Shown here in pieces: positions 26,068 to 34,471 of a stretch of 64,000 nt of DNA. The DNA is from Niastella sp. OAS944. GTDB taxonomy: Bacteria > Bacteroidota > Bacteroidia > Chitinophagales > Chitinophagaceae. Every line of letters starts with the position of its first letter. Position 1 is the first letter of the stretch. The position numbers and the translations under genes are program-made. The stretch spans positions 285,419-349,418 of the forward strand of contig JANUBW010000010.1 in assembly GCA_024809215.1 (NCBI GenBank), in the 5' to 3' direction. A model generated the notes under the pieces. It saw only the letters and a list, made by a program, of their open reading frames with translations, was not told the origin of the DNA and made no database searches.

Positions 26068-26190
26068 CTTAAAGAGCTCGCTGCTATTTGCGACATTGCG
26101 AAGGTGCTGACTACACACGTCGCTTGTCACACGTTTGCTACGAATTTGACCTTGTTACAATTTATACCGCAGGTCGTTGTGGATATGCAA
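26068..26190 (+). pseudogene. Fragment of a third tyrosine recombinase
   Basis: The frame LKELAAICDIAKVLTTHVACH continues TFATNLTLLQFIPQVVVDM and corresponds to the catalytic C-terminal part of Bacteroidota integrases (YLKEIA..C.I.K.LT.HLARHTFAT). The HxxR motif reads HVAC, with the catalytic Arg lost, and stop codons flank the fragment on both sides. It is the only recognisable content of 25900-26257 apart from a hairpin-like ACCCCGGTG/CACCGGGG near 26190-26220. Confidence 0.65.
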
Positions 26191-26257
26191 CCCCGGTGTT
26201 CGTATCGGACGAGCACCGGGGATCAGAAAAGGATCAAGACCAGTGATGATAAACGGC

Positions 26258-27121
26258 TTAAGCTAACATCTCCCTGAGTCCGTAGGCTTCCATGGTCTTG
26301 TTGAATTCAATCTGCGTGCCTTCGTTGATGGCGCCGATGAACTGCCCGGTGGTCGGGTCGACCACGGTTCTTACCGGTCGCTCACCCTTCGGCGCGCCGA
26401 TCAGTTCGACCACCGCGTCGGCGATATCCTGTGGGTCCGGCTTATGGGTCTCAAAAAGCTGGCCGATGGCGCTAAATATTTTTCCGGGATAATCGTCAAG
26501 CGCTTTGTAGCCTTCGGCGACTGCGATGTCAGTACCCGTCTGTACTTTTGAACCCATTTCGGTGGGAAAGCCACCTGGTTCAAGAATGACCACATCAACG
26601 CCTAAGGGCCTGAGCTCGTAATAAAGGCCCTCACTCAGCCCTTCCAGGCTGAACTTTGAAGCACAATACATGGTAAAGAACGGGAAGCTGACCCGTCCAA
26701 AACCGCTGGTCACGTTGATGATCAGACCGTCAGACCGTTCACGCATCCCGGGCAGGGCCAGTTTCATCAGTCGCCACGGGCCGATTACGTTGATGTCCAG
26801 CATGCGCTGCAGATCGGCGGGGGTGGACGTTTCTCCTACGCCGAACATACTTGCTCCCGCATTGTTCACCAGAACATCGACCTTTCCTTCCGCGGCGATA
26901 ATGCTGTCGAAAGCTTTTTTGACACTTGCTTCATCGGTCACCTCAAGGTCCACGACGGTAACATTCTCCACCCGGGACAAGGCCTGTGCCTTTTCCGCAT
27001 TTTTACCTGCTGTATCTCTCATGGTGGCATAGACCTTATGCCCCAGGGCTGCGACACTTTGAGCCGTCAGCCAGCCGAACCCGCTGTTGGTACCTGTGAT
27101 CAGTACGACTTTTTTACTCAT
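26258..27121 (-). CDS. Short-chain dehydrogenase/reductase (SDR)
   Basis: 287 residues with the classical SDR signatures: cofactor loop LITGTNSGFG at residues 7-16, VLVNNAG near 85, a Ser before the active site and YCASK with catalytic Tyr and Lys near 157-161, and EPGGFPTEM after it. It reduces or oxidises a carbonyl/alcohol with NAD(P)H; the substrate cannot be told. It lies 67 bp downstream of the Crp-type regulator on the same strand, with a palindromic site in the gap. Base composition is clearly richer in G+C than the neighbouring genes, which suggests recent transfer together with the regulator. Confidence 0.93.
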   Translation of the reverse strand: MSKKVVLITGTNSGFGWLTAQSVAALGHKVYATMRDTAGKNAEKAQALSRVENVTVVDLEVTDEASVKKAFDSIIAAEGKVDVLVNNAGASMFGVGETSTPADLQRMLDINVIGPWRLMKLALPGMRERSDGLIINVTSGFGRVSFPFFTMYCASKFSLEGLSEGLYYELRPLGVDVVILEPGGFPTEMGSKVQTGTDIAVAEGYKALDDYPGKIFSAIGQLFETHKPDPQDIADAVVELIGAPKGERPVRTVVDPTTGQFIGAINEGTQIEFNKTMEAYGLREMLA

Positions 27122-27165
27122 TTTTTACCATTTATACAAATGTTGGAATCTTTTACTCGTAACTG

Positions 27166-27181
27166 TTTATCATATGGTAAA
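27166..27181. promoter_or_regulatory. Operator-like palindrome upstream of the SDR gene
   Basis: TTTATCATATGGTAAA, one mismatch from a perfect dyad, lies 44 bp before the SDR start. It matches the perfect copy at 27792-27807. A further half-site TGGTAAAAAAT (minus strand, about 27121-27131) abuts the SDR start codon. Confidence 0.6.
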
Positions 27182-27188
27182 AAATGAG

Positions 27189-27758
27189 CTAACGCAGATT
27201 TTTTCTGATCCTGCTGAGCGATTGCTGGGTAACGCCGACATAGGAAGCGACGTAGGCCAGCGGGATGCGGGTGACCAGAGTGGGAAAGCTTTCAAGGAAT
27301 GATAAATAACGCTCGGTAGCATCGTTGGATACCATCGGACTGCGTCTCGATATGGATTCGTTCAGGCATTTTTTTACCATTTTGGTCTCTATGGCCTCCC
27401 AGGTCACGATCGTCGCCAGCAGTTCGTCCCAGTCTTTCCTCGTAAATACGAGTAGTTTGCAATCGGTGACGGTCTGTATGTATTCAGCCGAAATGATCTG
27501 CGCCTCGAATCTTGGAAAATCCGTGATGAACTGGCCTTCGCCGACAAAATAGTGGGTGACCTCCTGACCTTTATTATTGTAATAGCAAAACCGAAGTACG
27601 CCTTCCAGAATGAAGCCGACCTGCTTTGGCACTTTGCCTGCTTCGGAGAAGTAAGCCTCTTTCGGAAGTTCGAGAAGGTTGGCTTTGCTGGTCACCAGTT
27701 GCGCCTGCTGTTCATTCAGTGTACCGAATTGCTGTAAATAATCAAGGAGTTCTTGCAT
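27189..27758 (-). CDS. Crp/Fnr-family transcription regulator
   Basis: 189 residues. Residues about 20-115 are a cyclic-nucleotide-binding fold (VGFILEGVLRFCYYNNKGQE, VTHYFVGEGQFITDFPRF) and the C-terminal part has a shortened HTH (IPLAYVASYVGVTQQSLSRI). This is the common Bacteroidota type that lacks the phosphate-binding Arg-rich cassette of true CRP, so the ligand is uncertain. Matching palindromes lie 33 bp before its own start and in the gap before the SDR gene, so it probably regulates itself and the SDR gene. Like the SDR gene it has relatively high G+C. Confidence 0.9.
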   Translation of the reverse strand: MQELLDYLQQFGTLNEQQAQLVTSKANLLELPKEAYFSEAGKVPKQVGFILEGVLRFCYYNNKGQEVTHYFVGEGQFITDFPRFEAQIISAEYIQTVTDCKLLVFTRKDWDELLATIVTWEAIETKMVKKCLNESISRRSPMVSNDATERYLSFLESFPTLVTRIPLAYVASYVGVTQQSLSRIRKNLR

Positions 27759-27791
27759 ACAATAAAGATCACAATAATTTCAGGGCAAACA

Positions 27792-27807
27792 TTTACCATA
27801 TGGTAAA
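27792..27807. promoter_or_regulatory. Perfect palindrome upstream of the Crp-type gene
   Basis: TTTACCATATGGTAAA is a perfect 16-bp dyad 33 bp upstream of the regulator start. With the near-identical site at 27166-27181 it brackets the regulator gene, as expected for an autoregulated operon. Confidence 0.65.
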
Positions 27808-28065
27808 AAATAACGACGCTAACGATTCAGGCGAGTATCGCTTTATCCCGGCCGGCCGTATGATCCGGATCTGCAGATTGCTGCTGCGAAGTCGTCCAGC
27901 TAAAAAAAAATCATCGGCATTGAGCTCCAGTGATCCGTCGGTTGCGTTTTGCTGCAGTCGACATAGAGCAGGCTCCATGAATGGTGTAGCGCTTGTCGTT
28001 GGTGAGATAGCCGAAGCCACTATCATTAGAAAAAAGAAAAGACCTATCTTTAATTTATATGACAT
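27793..28065 (-). CDS. Possible small exported protein (doubtful)
   Basis: A 90-codon frame with a good signal peptide (KLKIGLFFFLMIVASAISPT then TSA), followed by an unremarkable tail. Against it, its start overlaps the start of the divergent protease gene by 7 bp and its end covers the Crp-type operator palindrome. It may be a fragment of a gene cut off when the GC-richer dehydrogenase/regulator pair inserted. No family recognised. Confidence 0.3.
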   Translation of the reverse strand: MSYKLKIGLFFFLMIVASAISPTTSATPFMEPALCRLQQNATDGSLELNADDFFLAGRLRSSNLQIRIIRPAGIKRYSPESLASLFFTIW

Positions 28066-29012
28066 CTTTTCACTTAGCCTATTTGTCGCTCATACTTTCA
28101 ATGATAGGTTTTGGGATCCGGGCGAGCGCCCAGATCTTTGAAAAAAAACCTATACTACATGGGGATTCTATTGTCTTTCCATTGATACTAATAAACGGAT
28201 ATCCGTTCATTACAGGATCCGTAAACGGTGTAAGCGGCAAATTTATGTTCGATACAGGCTACGGGACATCAATATCGCTAAATGATAATTTGATCAATCT
28301 CCCCGACAAAAAAACGAAAAGTACCGGTATCACCGGCAGCGGGCATGGCTTCACGACCAATACAAATGATACCATCAAGGAAGTCACATTCACAAACGGT
28401 ATTATCTATCGAAATCTTGAAAACATCAGCAGTGGAAACTATGATTTTCTGGAAAAATATATAACGCCTGATTGCCTTGGCTACGTAGGCCATGATTTCT
28501 TTACCGGCTATCTTTTTAAGCTGGACTATATCCACAGAAAGGTCACCTTCTATAAAAGCTCTGCTGAAAGGAACAAACACAAGGATTTCCTCAAGGGCGA
28601 GAAGGTATTGGCGGTTATCAGTTTTGAGAACAGAAAATTGCCGAATCACCCGATGGTCAAACTATCGATAGAAGGGATCAGTGTTTTAGGGGCCTTTGAC
28701 ACGGGCCAGAATGGTTTGCTGCAATTGGATGAACCATCCGGCAAGATATTGAAAGGGCGTGGTTTTGTTCGAATTTCCGGTATTGACAGCGGAGGCGATA
28801 CAATATTGACCGTAAAGAATCTGATCATTGACGGAAAATATAAATTTACCTTAAAAGGTGTAGAACTCTCTTCTTTGAAAGGAACGCAGGTCATAAGAAG
28901 AGAGCTTGCGATAAGCGAACCGAACCTGATGAATTTGGGTTATCGTTTCTTTTCGCAATTTAAAACGATTTGGAATTACGCCAATAACAAGATTTACTTA
29001 CTGGAATACTGA
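28059..29012 (+). CDS. Exported retropepsin-like aspartic protease
   Basis: 317 residues with a signal peptide ending ASA near residue 24. Two DTG-type active-site loops are visible: FMFDTGYGTSIS near 67-78 and GAFDTGQNGLLQ near 210-222, each followed by a hydrophobic pair as in pepsin-like folds. Bacterial members of the gag-polyprotein aspartyl-protease family usually carry two such domains on one chain, as here. The protein probably acts in the periplasm; its substrate is unknown. The next gene (DUF4345) follows after 29 bp on the same strand. Confidence 0.8.
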   Translation: MTSFHLAYLSLILSMIGFGIRASAQIFEKKPILHGDSIVFPLILINGYPFITGSVNGVSGKFMFDTGYGTSISLNDNLINLPDKKTKSTGITGSGHGFTTNTNDTIKEVTFTNGIIYRNLENISSGNYDFLEKYITPDCLGYVGHDFFTGYLFKLDYIHRKVTFYKSSAERNKHKDFLKGEKVLAVISFENRKLPNHPMVKLSIEGISVLGAFDTGQNGLLQLDEPSGKILKGRGFVRISGIDSGGDTILTVKNLIIDGKYKFTLKGVELSSLKGTQVIRRELAISEPNLMNLGYRFFSQFKTIWNYANNKIYLLEY

Positions 29013-29041
29013 TCGATCCTTAGGAAACCATTGGTAATGCA

Positions 29042-29449
29042 ATGAATTTAACACTTAAAGCTTCAGGTCTAATCATAATTGCTGCCGGCATTGTATTGTC
29101 GTTCAAGCCCGACCTGGTAAGTCCATCCGCGTCCCAATATACCGGTTATGAGATGATAGAAAGCAGGGTCAAGTGGGGCCTACTTATCGGGTTTGGTATT
29201 TTCCTAACTGTCTTTCAGCGCTGGGGCCAATGGGGACCAACAACATGGGCAATATTGGCAACATTGACCTTTGGTATTATTATGGCAAGACTGATCGGAT
29301 TTGTCCTGGACGGATTTTTTATTAAGCAGATTCTTTGGCTGTTGATAGAAGTTGTAATAGCCTTGATTTTTTCTTTATTGATCACATCCTTCACCATTTT
29401 ATGGCTTACAAAACCTAACCCAAAAGAAAATATTCATACAAATGGATGA
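29042..29449 (+). CDS. DUF4345-like four-helix membrane protein
   Basis: 135 residues with four membrane segments, near residues 8-24, 45-62, 68-90 and 95-125. The pattern (GLIIIAAGIVLSFKPD ... WGLLIGFGIFLTVFQRWG ... IIMARLIGFVLDG) fits the DUF4345 family of unknown function, with the conserved RLIGFVLDG stretch. It follows the aspartic-protease gene by 29 bp and is probably cotranscribed. Confidence 0.75.
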   Translation: MNLTLKASGLIIIAAGIVLSFKPDLVSPSASQYTGYEMIESRVKWGLLIGFGIFLTVFQRWGQWGPTTWAILATLTFGIIMARLIGFVLDGFFIKQILWLLIEVVIALIFSLLITSFTILWLTKPNPKENIHTNG

Positions 29450-29459
29450 AGGGTATCGC

Positions 29460-30131
29460 TCATACCTTTTGCTTTATTCCTTCTAGCTTTAATAAATACT
29501 CTTTTATATTAAAAGCAGGATTAGGATTATCGTTGTACTCTCTTGTTATCACTCGTTGAGATAGAAAGAAATCGTACCCTCTCTGGAAACATCCTCTTTC
29601 GTTATATTCTTTGGCCAATAGATATTTATTTTCCCAGCCTAAAATATCATTTATCTTTTTTAGCACAGATGGAACTCTGTAATGGTTTAAGTTATATCGC
29701 TCCAAATTCCAAACAAATGAATAGCTATCTTCATCAAAAGACATAGGTAGCCAAATGTCAGACTTTGTTGATAATGCAAAAGATTGCTGGAATGTCCGAA
29801 AACCATCTAAACAAAATATATCAGAATGAATTTCTTCGCCCTGTTCTGTATAGATAATTGTATCTCCTTTTATCCCAAAATCAAAACAGTTGTGCAGAAA
29901 ATTATCTGCCTCAATTAAAGTAACCAACTCGTCTACATTATTATATTTCAGTTCTTCGTTCTTGCCTTCCAAAGATCTTGGAAGCAACATCTTAGATTCT
30001 ATTAGAATAAACAACACTTTTTTTAGATCTGACACAATCTCTGGATACGGTGCTATGTCATAGTCATAACCATATTTTTTACTATCAAAATGCCAGCTTC
30101 CCCTTAATTTCCTTGGTGTATATAATTCCAT
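29460..30131 (-). CDS. Hypothetical 223-residue protein
   Basis: A soluble, aromatic-rich protein (MELYTPRKLRGSWHFD ... YNERGCFQRGYDFFLSQRVI) with no recognised domain, no signal peptide and no membrane segment. It is the last of three minus-strand genes separated by 10 and 36 bp, the other two being paralogues. Tandem arrays of small unrelated or paralogous soluble genes without enzymes are typical of orphan immunity genes of polymorphic toxins, so an immunity role is possible, but this is only context. Confidence 0.6.
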   Translation of the reverse strand: MELYTPRKLRGSWHFDSKKYGYDYDIAPYPEIVSDLKKVLFILIESKMLLPRSLEGKNEELKYNNVDELVTLIEADNFLHNCFDFGIKGDTIIYTEQGEEIHSDIFCLDGFRTFQQSFALSTKSDIWLPMSFDEDSYSFVWNLERYNLNHYRVPSVLKKINDILGWENKYLLAKEYNERGCFQRGYDFFLSQRVITREYNDNPNPAFNIKEYLLKLEGIKQKV

Positions 30132-30141
30132 ATCCTAATAA

Positions 30142-30654
30142 TTAACGCTCTCCTTTAAACTGAGTTCCGTTAGTAGTTTCATCACACGAAACCCCTAAAA
30201 AATATCTATCTCTAAAATTGGCTTTATAAATAACTTTACCCGGCTCTGGTTTTTGACCTTTTGAATGCAATGGGTAAAAATAATAATCATAAAATAGCGT
30301 ATGTTTTTTGCTGCCATTGAAGTGAATAGATGAAAGGTTAAAAACAATATTCTGAAAGAAATCATTCTCGTAAACCTTTTTATTTTTCACCTTGAAAAAT
30401 GCCCAAAGCACAGATCTGCAATTTTCTACATTATTACCTGTCATATGGCTTGTAAAGTTTAAAAAAATAATCAGATCAGTCACGCCTTTCCAGTCTATAG
30501 CATTGTTCTTTTCGGCCACATCAATCACCAGGTCAATTGAATGGTCAGGCACCAGGAACTTATTGTCCGTGCTCCGCCACTTATTTAACTGCCCATCAAA
30601 GAAAAATTTATGTAGGGTGTCGTTAACTGACAATTCCATTATTTCTTCCTTCAT
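30142..30654 (-). CDS. Hypothetical protein, paralogue of the next gene upstream
   Basis: 170 residues. It shares an order of motifs with the 164-residue product of 30691-31185: an N-terminal ELSVN.T.HKFFF strand, DVAEKNNAIDWKGVTDLIIF against EVEHTGEAINWNEITGFIDF, WAFFKVKNKKVYENDFFQNI against ETFFKATHKKYYSDAFLKDV, and a C-terminal FRDRYFLGV against FRGDQLLNV. The two arose by duplication and have diverged strongly. No enzyme motif. See the neighbour for the possible immunity context. Confidence 0.6.
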   Translation of the reverse strand: MKEEIMELSVNDTLHKFFFDGQLNKWRSTDNKFLVPDHSIDLVIDVAEKNNAIDWKGVTDLIIFLNFTSHMTGNNVENCRSVLWAFFKVKNKKVYENDFFQNIVFNLSSIHFNGSKKHTLFYDYYFYPLHSKGQKPEPGKVIYKANFRDRYFLGVSCDETTNGTQFKGER

Positions 30655-30690
30655 AATTTTATTTTAATTGAAACCTGTCTTTAATGAGCC

Positions 30691-31185
30691 TTACTGTAGA
30701 TTATATTGTACGTTTAAGAGCTGATCGCCCCTGAAGTTTACTTCCCATGAACTGGAGCCTAAATCTTCACCCCAGTGTGCGTAATAAGGGAAATATAAAA
30801 ACGAGTACCCGAAAACATTTTTCTGATCGCCTGCTTTGTAACAACCCTTATATGTAATTCCGGATGGTTCAAAAATAACATCCTTTAAAAATGCGTCAGA
30901 ATAATACTTTTTATGTGTGGCCTTAAAAAATGTCTCCAAAACAAATTTTGCATCGTCCAGCTGTTCATTTACCTGCTTGCTGCTCCCGGTGATAAAATCA
31001 ATAAAGCCGGTTATTTCGTTCCAGTTTATCGCTTCGCCAGTATGTTCTACTTCAATTTTCAGGTCAACGTCATAGGTGCCTATCAGCGAAATATTTTCAA
31101 GAACCAGCCATGTATTTGCTTCTTTCTCAAAATGGAATGAATAACTGGCTCCATTGACTGTTATTTCTTTCAACCTTTCGTTCAT
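30691..31185 (-). CDS. Hypothetical protein, first of a paralogous pair
   Basis: 164 residues, mostly beta-strand by pattern, starting MNERLKEITVNGASYSFHFE. It reads like the DUF2004/DUF6985-type families found next to toxin loci, but I cannot assign one. It is the first gene of the minus-strand trio; the gap to its paralogue is 36 bp. No signal peptide or membrane segment, so it acts in the cytoplasm. Confidence 0.6.
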   Translation of the reverse strand: MNERLKEITVNGASYSFHFEKEANTWLVLENISLIGTYDVDLKIEVEHTGEAINWNEITGFIDFITGSSKQVNEQLDDAKFVLETFFKATHKKYYSDAFLKDVIFEPSGITYKGCYKAGDQKNVFGYSFLYFPYYAHWGEDLGSSSWEVNFRGDQLLNVQYNLQ

Positions 31186-31345
31186 ATATTACAAATTTTC
31201 CTGACTTTATTAACAGTTCTTAAACATCTAAGGTAAAGGTTAAGAATTAAACACTAAAGACCGGCAAATAGGCTCCATTAAATCTTTTCCACGTCAGAAG
31301 ATTGGCTAATATTGCATTACGTAAACAGGTGCTGGAATATTAAGG

Positions 31346-31822
31346 ATGGCTCCTACGTTAATTATTAATCGAAAAATCGGGTTTTACTATCAAGATATGT
31401 TACTAAAAGCACTTACCGTTGCCGGCCTTGCCACTTTTGAGATCTATGCAGCCATTCCCGCCGGATTTGCCTTCGGTTTATCACCATGGACAATTTTCTT
31501 CGCAAGCATTACGGGTGGTTTAATTGGAACTTTTGTCGCAGCTTTTTTAGGCGATAAGATCAGGGCGTTTTTTCACAAGAAGAAGCCTACTAAAGATGCC
31601 GCAGAAAAAAAGCATCCTATGATGCTTCGTTTATGGAATAAGTATGGCATAATTGGACTGGGTTTTATAGGAACAATGTCTGTTGGCGCACCAATAAGTC
31701 TGGCTGTGGGTATTGGGTTAAATGCAAATATCAAAAAGCTGGTTACCTGGTGCTGCATTGGTGTTATTACCCGTTGTATTGTATTTACAATGGTTGGACA
31801 TTACGGATTAAAGTTGCTGTAG
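31346..31822 (+). CDS. Small multidrug-export-type membrane protein
   Basis: 158 residues with about four membrane segments and the pattern of the Sm_multidrug_ex (COG2426) family: FEIYAAIPAGFAFGLSPWTI, GTFVAAFLGDKIRAFF, then after a basic linker WNKYGIIGLGFIGTMSVGAP and a last helix VTWCCIGVITRCIVFTMVGH. The family name is historical; its function in transport is not established. ATG 31397 (MLLKALTVAG) is a likely better start, because the first 17 residues are polar and unlike the family. Confidence 0.65.
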   Translation: MAPTLIINRKIGFYYQDMLLKALTVAGLATFEIYAAIPAGFAFGLSPWTIFFASITGGLIGTFVAAFLGDKIRAFFHKKKPTKDAAEKKHPMMLRLWNKYGIIGLGFIGTMSVGAPISLAVGIGLNANIKKLVTWCCIGVITRCIVFTMVGHYGLKLL

Positions 31823-32045
31823 GTCTGGCAGTAATTAATAGTTATTTTGCCCCAATTAGCTTTAAATTTTCGCTTGTAATTTGTTTTTCATCTGCTATAG
31901 ATCATTTTTCGTAAAAGTTAGATTAAAATGGAGCCTGGTTATCGTATAAACGAGAACACTTGGTATTAAATGTGTAGCATTTAGTATTAAATCGGCAACA
32001 CTTAGTTTGTTTTTAGCGATTATTAGGTTATGGAATAGAAAAATT

Positions 32046-32234
32046 AGATTAATTATCACATACCATAAGTTAATGATCGTAGCAACTAAGCTTATGATCG
32101 AAGTGATAAAGCTTATTATCGGAGTTACTAAGTTTATGATCATAGTCACTAAGCTTATGACCATAGCAACAACCCGTTTGATTGCCATTATTAAGCCTGT
32201 TTTTATAATACTAAGTTTAGTATTACCTATAGTA
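32046..32234. repeat. Degenerate 21-bp tandem repeat (minisatellite)
   Basis: Five clear units lie at 32067-32171, with consensus near AAGCTTATGATCGTAGTNACT, and about one decayed unit before and three after. A 21-bp period keeps a seven-codon reading frame, so both strands give chance hydrophobic frames (plus KLMIVAT, KLMIEVI, KLIIGVT). The surrounding gap 31823-32619 has no gene. Its right half contains about eight scattered TTATAA(C/T) motifs between 32300 and 32510. Confidence 0.75.
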
Positions 32235-32619
32235 AGAATTTTGTTGCGATCATGAGGGTTATTTTGGGAAAAGTTTATTTTAAATTCCCGATTGTAGCTT
32301 TATAACGGTCAAATAATCATTATTATAACCGGGTTTAAGCTTAATAGCAGGAAAATGATGCTATAACCGGGTGATTGTATGCTATAATCCCTGCATATTA
32401 ATTTATGATGTCAGGGTTTTGGTTTAGAAAAGCCCAAATTGTGATTATAGCGCCATAAAAGAACTTATAATGGTAATTTCTTATCTTATAATAGCTGCAT
32501 TTCAACTTATATCTCCAAAAATATCCCTATCTCACCCCGTACCCGTAAAAATACGGAACTAAAAACCGTGAAACATTTGGGCTGGCTCAATTTCAAACGA
32601 AGTAAATTGAGGCATAAAC

Positions 32620-32868
32620 TTGATCCCAACTCAAATGAACACTATTCACAATAGCATAGAAGAGCAACGCTGGGCCATGTTGGAAATGCGCATCTTATTA
32701 GAGCAGGTGCAAAGTACATACGGTTCCAATCCACCCGCAGATATCCTGCTTGCAATAGCTCAAATAGCCAAAGCGAACCTGGCCAAATCAATGCCTCATG
32801 TGCGCAAGCTGAACGATACCGAAGGCATTGAAGAGTTTTACAAAAAGAATGATCTTTCTCTTGGCTAA
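32620..32868 (+). CDS. Hypothetical 82-residue helical protein
   Basis: An entirely helical-looking protein (SIEEQRWAMLEMRILLEQVQ, DILLAIAQIAKANLAKSMPH) ending in an acidic tail. ATG 32635 (MNTIHNSIEE) is an alternative start. No signal peptide or known family. It lies between the minisatellite and the convergent esterase gene. Confidence 0.5.
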   Translation: MIPTQMNTIHNSIEEQRWAMLEMRILLEQVQSTYGSNPPADILLAIAQIAKANLAKSMPHVRKLNDTEGIEEFYKKNDLSLG

Positions 32869-32991
32869 TGAGTAAACGTCAGGGGATTATTTTTAAACGG
32901 TCGACCCGCTTTTATCCAATATTTCCTGAACGGCATTTTTTTCAACAAAACTTGCTACTATCTTCCATCTAAATTGCGGGCCTCTATTTTA

Positions 32992-34413
32992 TCAATTAGT
33001 ACCTTCAGGAACATTTGTTTGATAGGGCTCTGCCGGTAAGCCGGCCTTATTATAAAGATTGGGTTGTGCATCTTCTTTCCAGGCAAATCGTAACGCCTTT
33101 GGCCTGGGTACTTCAGCTGCGCTTACCTGAATATACTTATTATCCTTAATTATTCCAGTAGCAGGGTAAAACCTGCCATCTGCTCCCGCCAGTTCAAAAC
33201 CTGTTACCTTGCTGCTGTCATGTGCTATCAGTCCTAAATGAGCATTCACGAAATTTACACGGGCCACATGGTTGTTAAAACTTACACCTGCAATACGCGG
33301 ACCTTCCGATACCTGCTTTATATGATAGGTGCGGTCGAGCGCCAGCCAGGCCAGCCGTTTTCCAATTTCCCATTTGTAAGCAGGGTGAAGGTCTTCCACT
33401 TTATCAACCAGGTCGGTGGTAATTATACGGGCAGTGTTCTTTGTTAACGTAAGCACTTTATCCTGGGCCGCGCGAAAGTAAGCCAGGCTGCGATCATTGA
33501 GTTTGACTTTACCTTTGTAACCACTATAGTAGTAAGGGGCAATCTGCACGTAATAAAAAGGAAGGTTGCTATTATTCCAAAGCCCTCGCCAGCTGTTAAT
33601 GAGCAACAACATACTCTGCGTATATTCTTCCCGCTGGTTCAACATACAATTGGTTTCACCCTGGTACCAAAGGAAACCGCTTAATGCGTATGGGGCTAAG
33701 GGTTGAATAAGACCGGTGAAAAATTTCCCGGCCGTTTCTTCTGTTGATTTTGATGTATCGGTTTTTGGTGTGGTAGAACGTGCCGGTAACCAGGGCTCAA
33801 TAGCCGAGCCGGGCATGGAGGCGGCAATCATACCTACAGGTACATGCAAACGCGATTGCAATTCTTTTGCATAATAATAACCGGCTGCGGAAAATTGACC
33901 TACCCAGGGATTTTCAGCCCTTTGCCAGCCTTTATTTCTATCACCGGGTTTGTTAAGATCGCGATGCACAAGAAAAAGCCGTATGGATGGATTGTTTTCT
34001 TTGGTCACCTGTATCGAATCTAAACCCTGCGATCGTTTCGCATTATACCAATGGCCGCTTCTGTTCATGGTATATTCCATATTGCTTTGTCCCGAACAAA
34101 GCCAAACTTCGCCTACCAATACATCTTTGTATACAACGGTATCTTCACTAATTACAAATAACGATTGTCCAATGCTGTCTGCAGGCATGGCATCGAGCGA
34201 GAGTTGAAAAGAGCCATCTGCACCGGCTACGCCTTCTTTTACCTGTTTACCAAAGATCACTTTTACCGGAGCACCTGCCGTTGCCTTACCCCAAACAGGT
34301 ACCGGTTTATTGCGTTGCAAAACCATATGATCGCCAAATACCAGAGGCAATTTAGGCCTGGCGCCTGCGCTCAATGCAGCAACTAATGCTGTGCAAAAAA
34401 GAAAATGTTTCAG
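32992..34413 (-). CDS. Sialate O-acetylesterase (SGNH hydrolase)
   Basis: About 473 residues. It has the family's KLPLVFGDHMVLQRNKPVPV start, the nucleophile block CSGQSNMEY near residue 108, GFLWYQGETN near 250, and a late DLHPAYKWEIG segment providing the His. It removes acetyl groups from sialic or other glycan sugars in the periplasm. No ATG lies before the first conserved block: the frame opens with TTG at 34374, but a full signal peptide (KHFLFCTALVAALSAGA) is only reached from a CTG at 34413. The original ATG seems mutated, so the real start is CTG or expression is reduced. No convincing downstream partner. Confidence 0.88.
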   Translation of the reverse strand: MKHFLFCTALVAALSAGARPKLPLVFGDHMVLQRNKPVPVWGKATAGAPVKVIFGKQVKEGVAGADGSFQLSLDAMPADSIGQSLFVISEDTVVYKDVLVGEVWLCSGQSNMEYTMNRSGHWYNAKRSQGLDSIQVTKENNPSIRLFLVHRDLNKPGDRNKGWQRAENPWVGQFSAAGYYYAKELQSRLHVPVGMIAASMPGSAIEPWLPARSTTPKTDTSKSTEETAGKFFTGLIQPLAPYALSGFLWYQGETNCMLNQREEYTQSMLLLINSWRGLWNNSNLPFYYVQIAPYYYSGYKGKVKLNDRSLAYFRAAQDKVLTLTKNTARIITTDLVDKVEDLHPAYKWEIGKRLAWLALDRTYHIKQVSEGPRIAGVSFNNHVARVNFVNAHLGLIAHDSSKVTGFELAGADGRFYPATGIIKDNKYIQVSAAEVPRPKALRFAWKEDAQPNLYNKAGLPAEPYQTNVPEGTN

Positions 34414-34471
34414 ATCTGTAGTGTTTTAATGAAAAAAAAGATCGATCGTTTAACAAACTGGCAATATAAGA

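Noticed and set aside
31895..32255. Hydrophobic frames on both strands over the minisatellite, looking like membrane proteins
   Set aside because: They follow from a 21-bp repeat with no stop; both strands open at once indicates chance.
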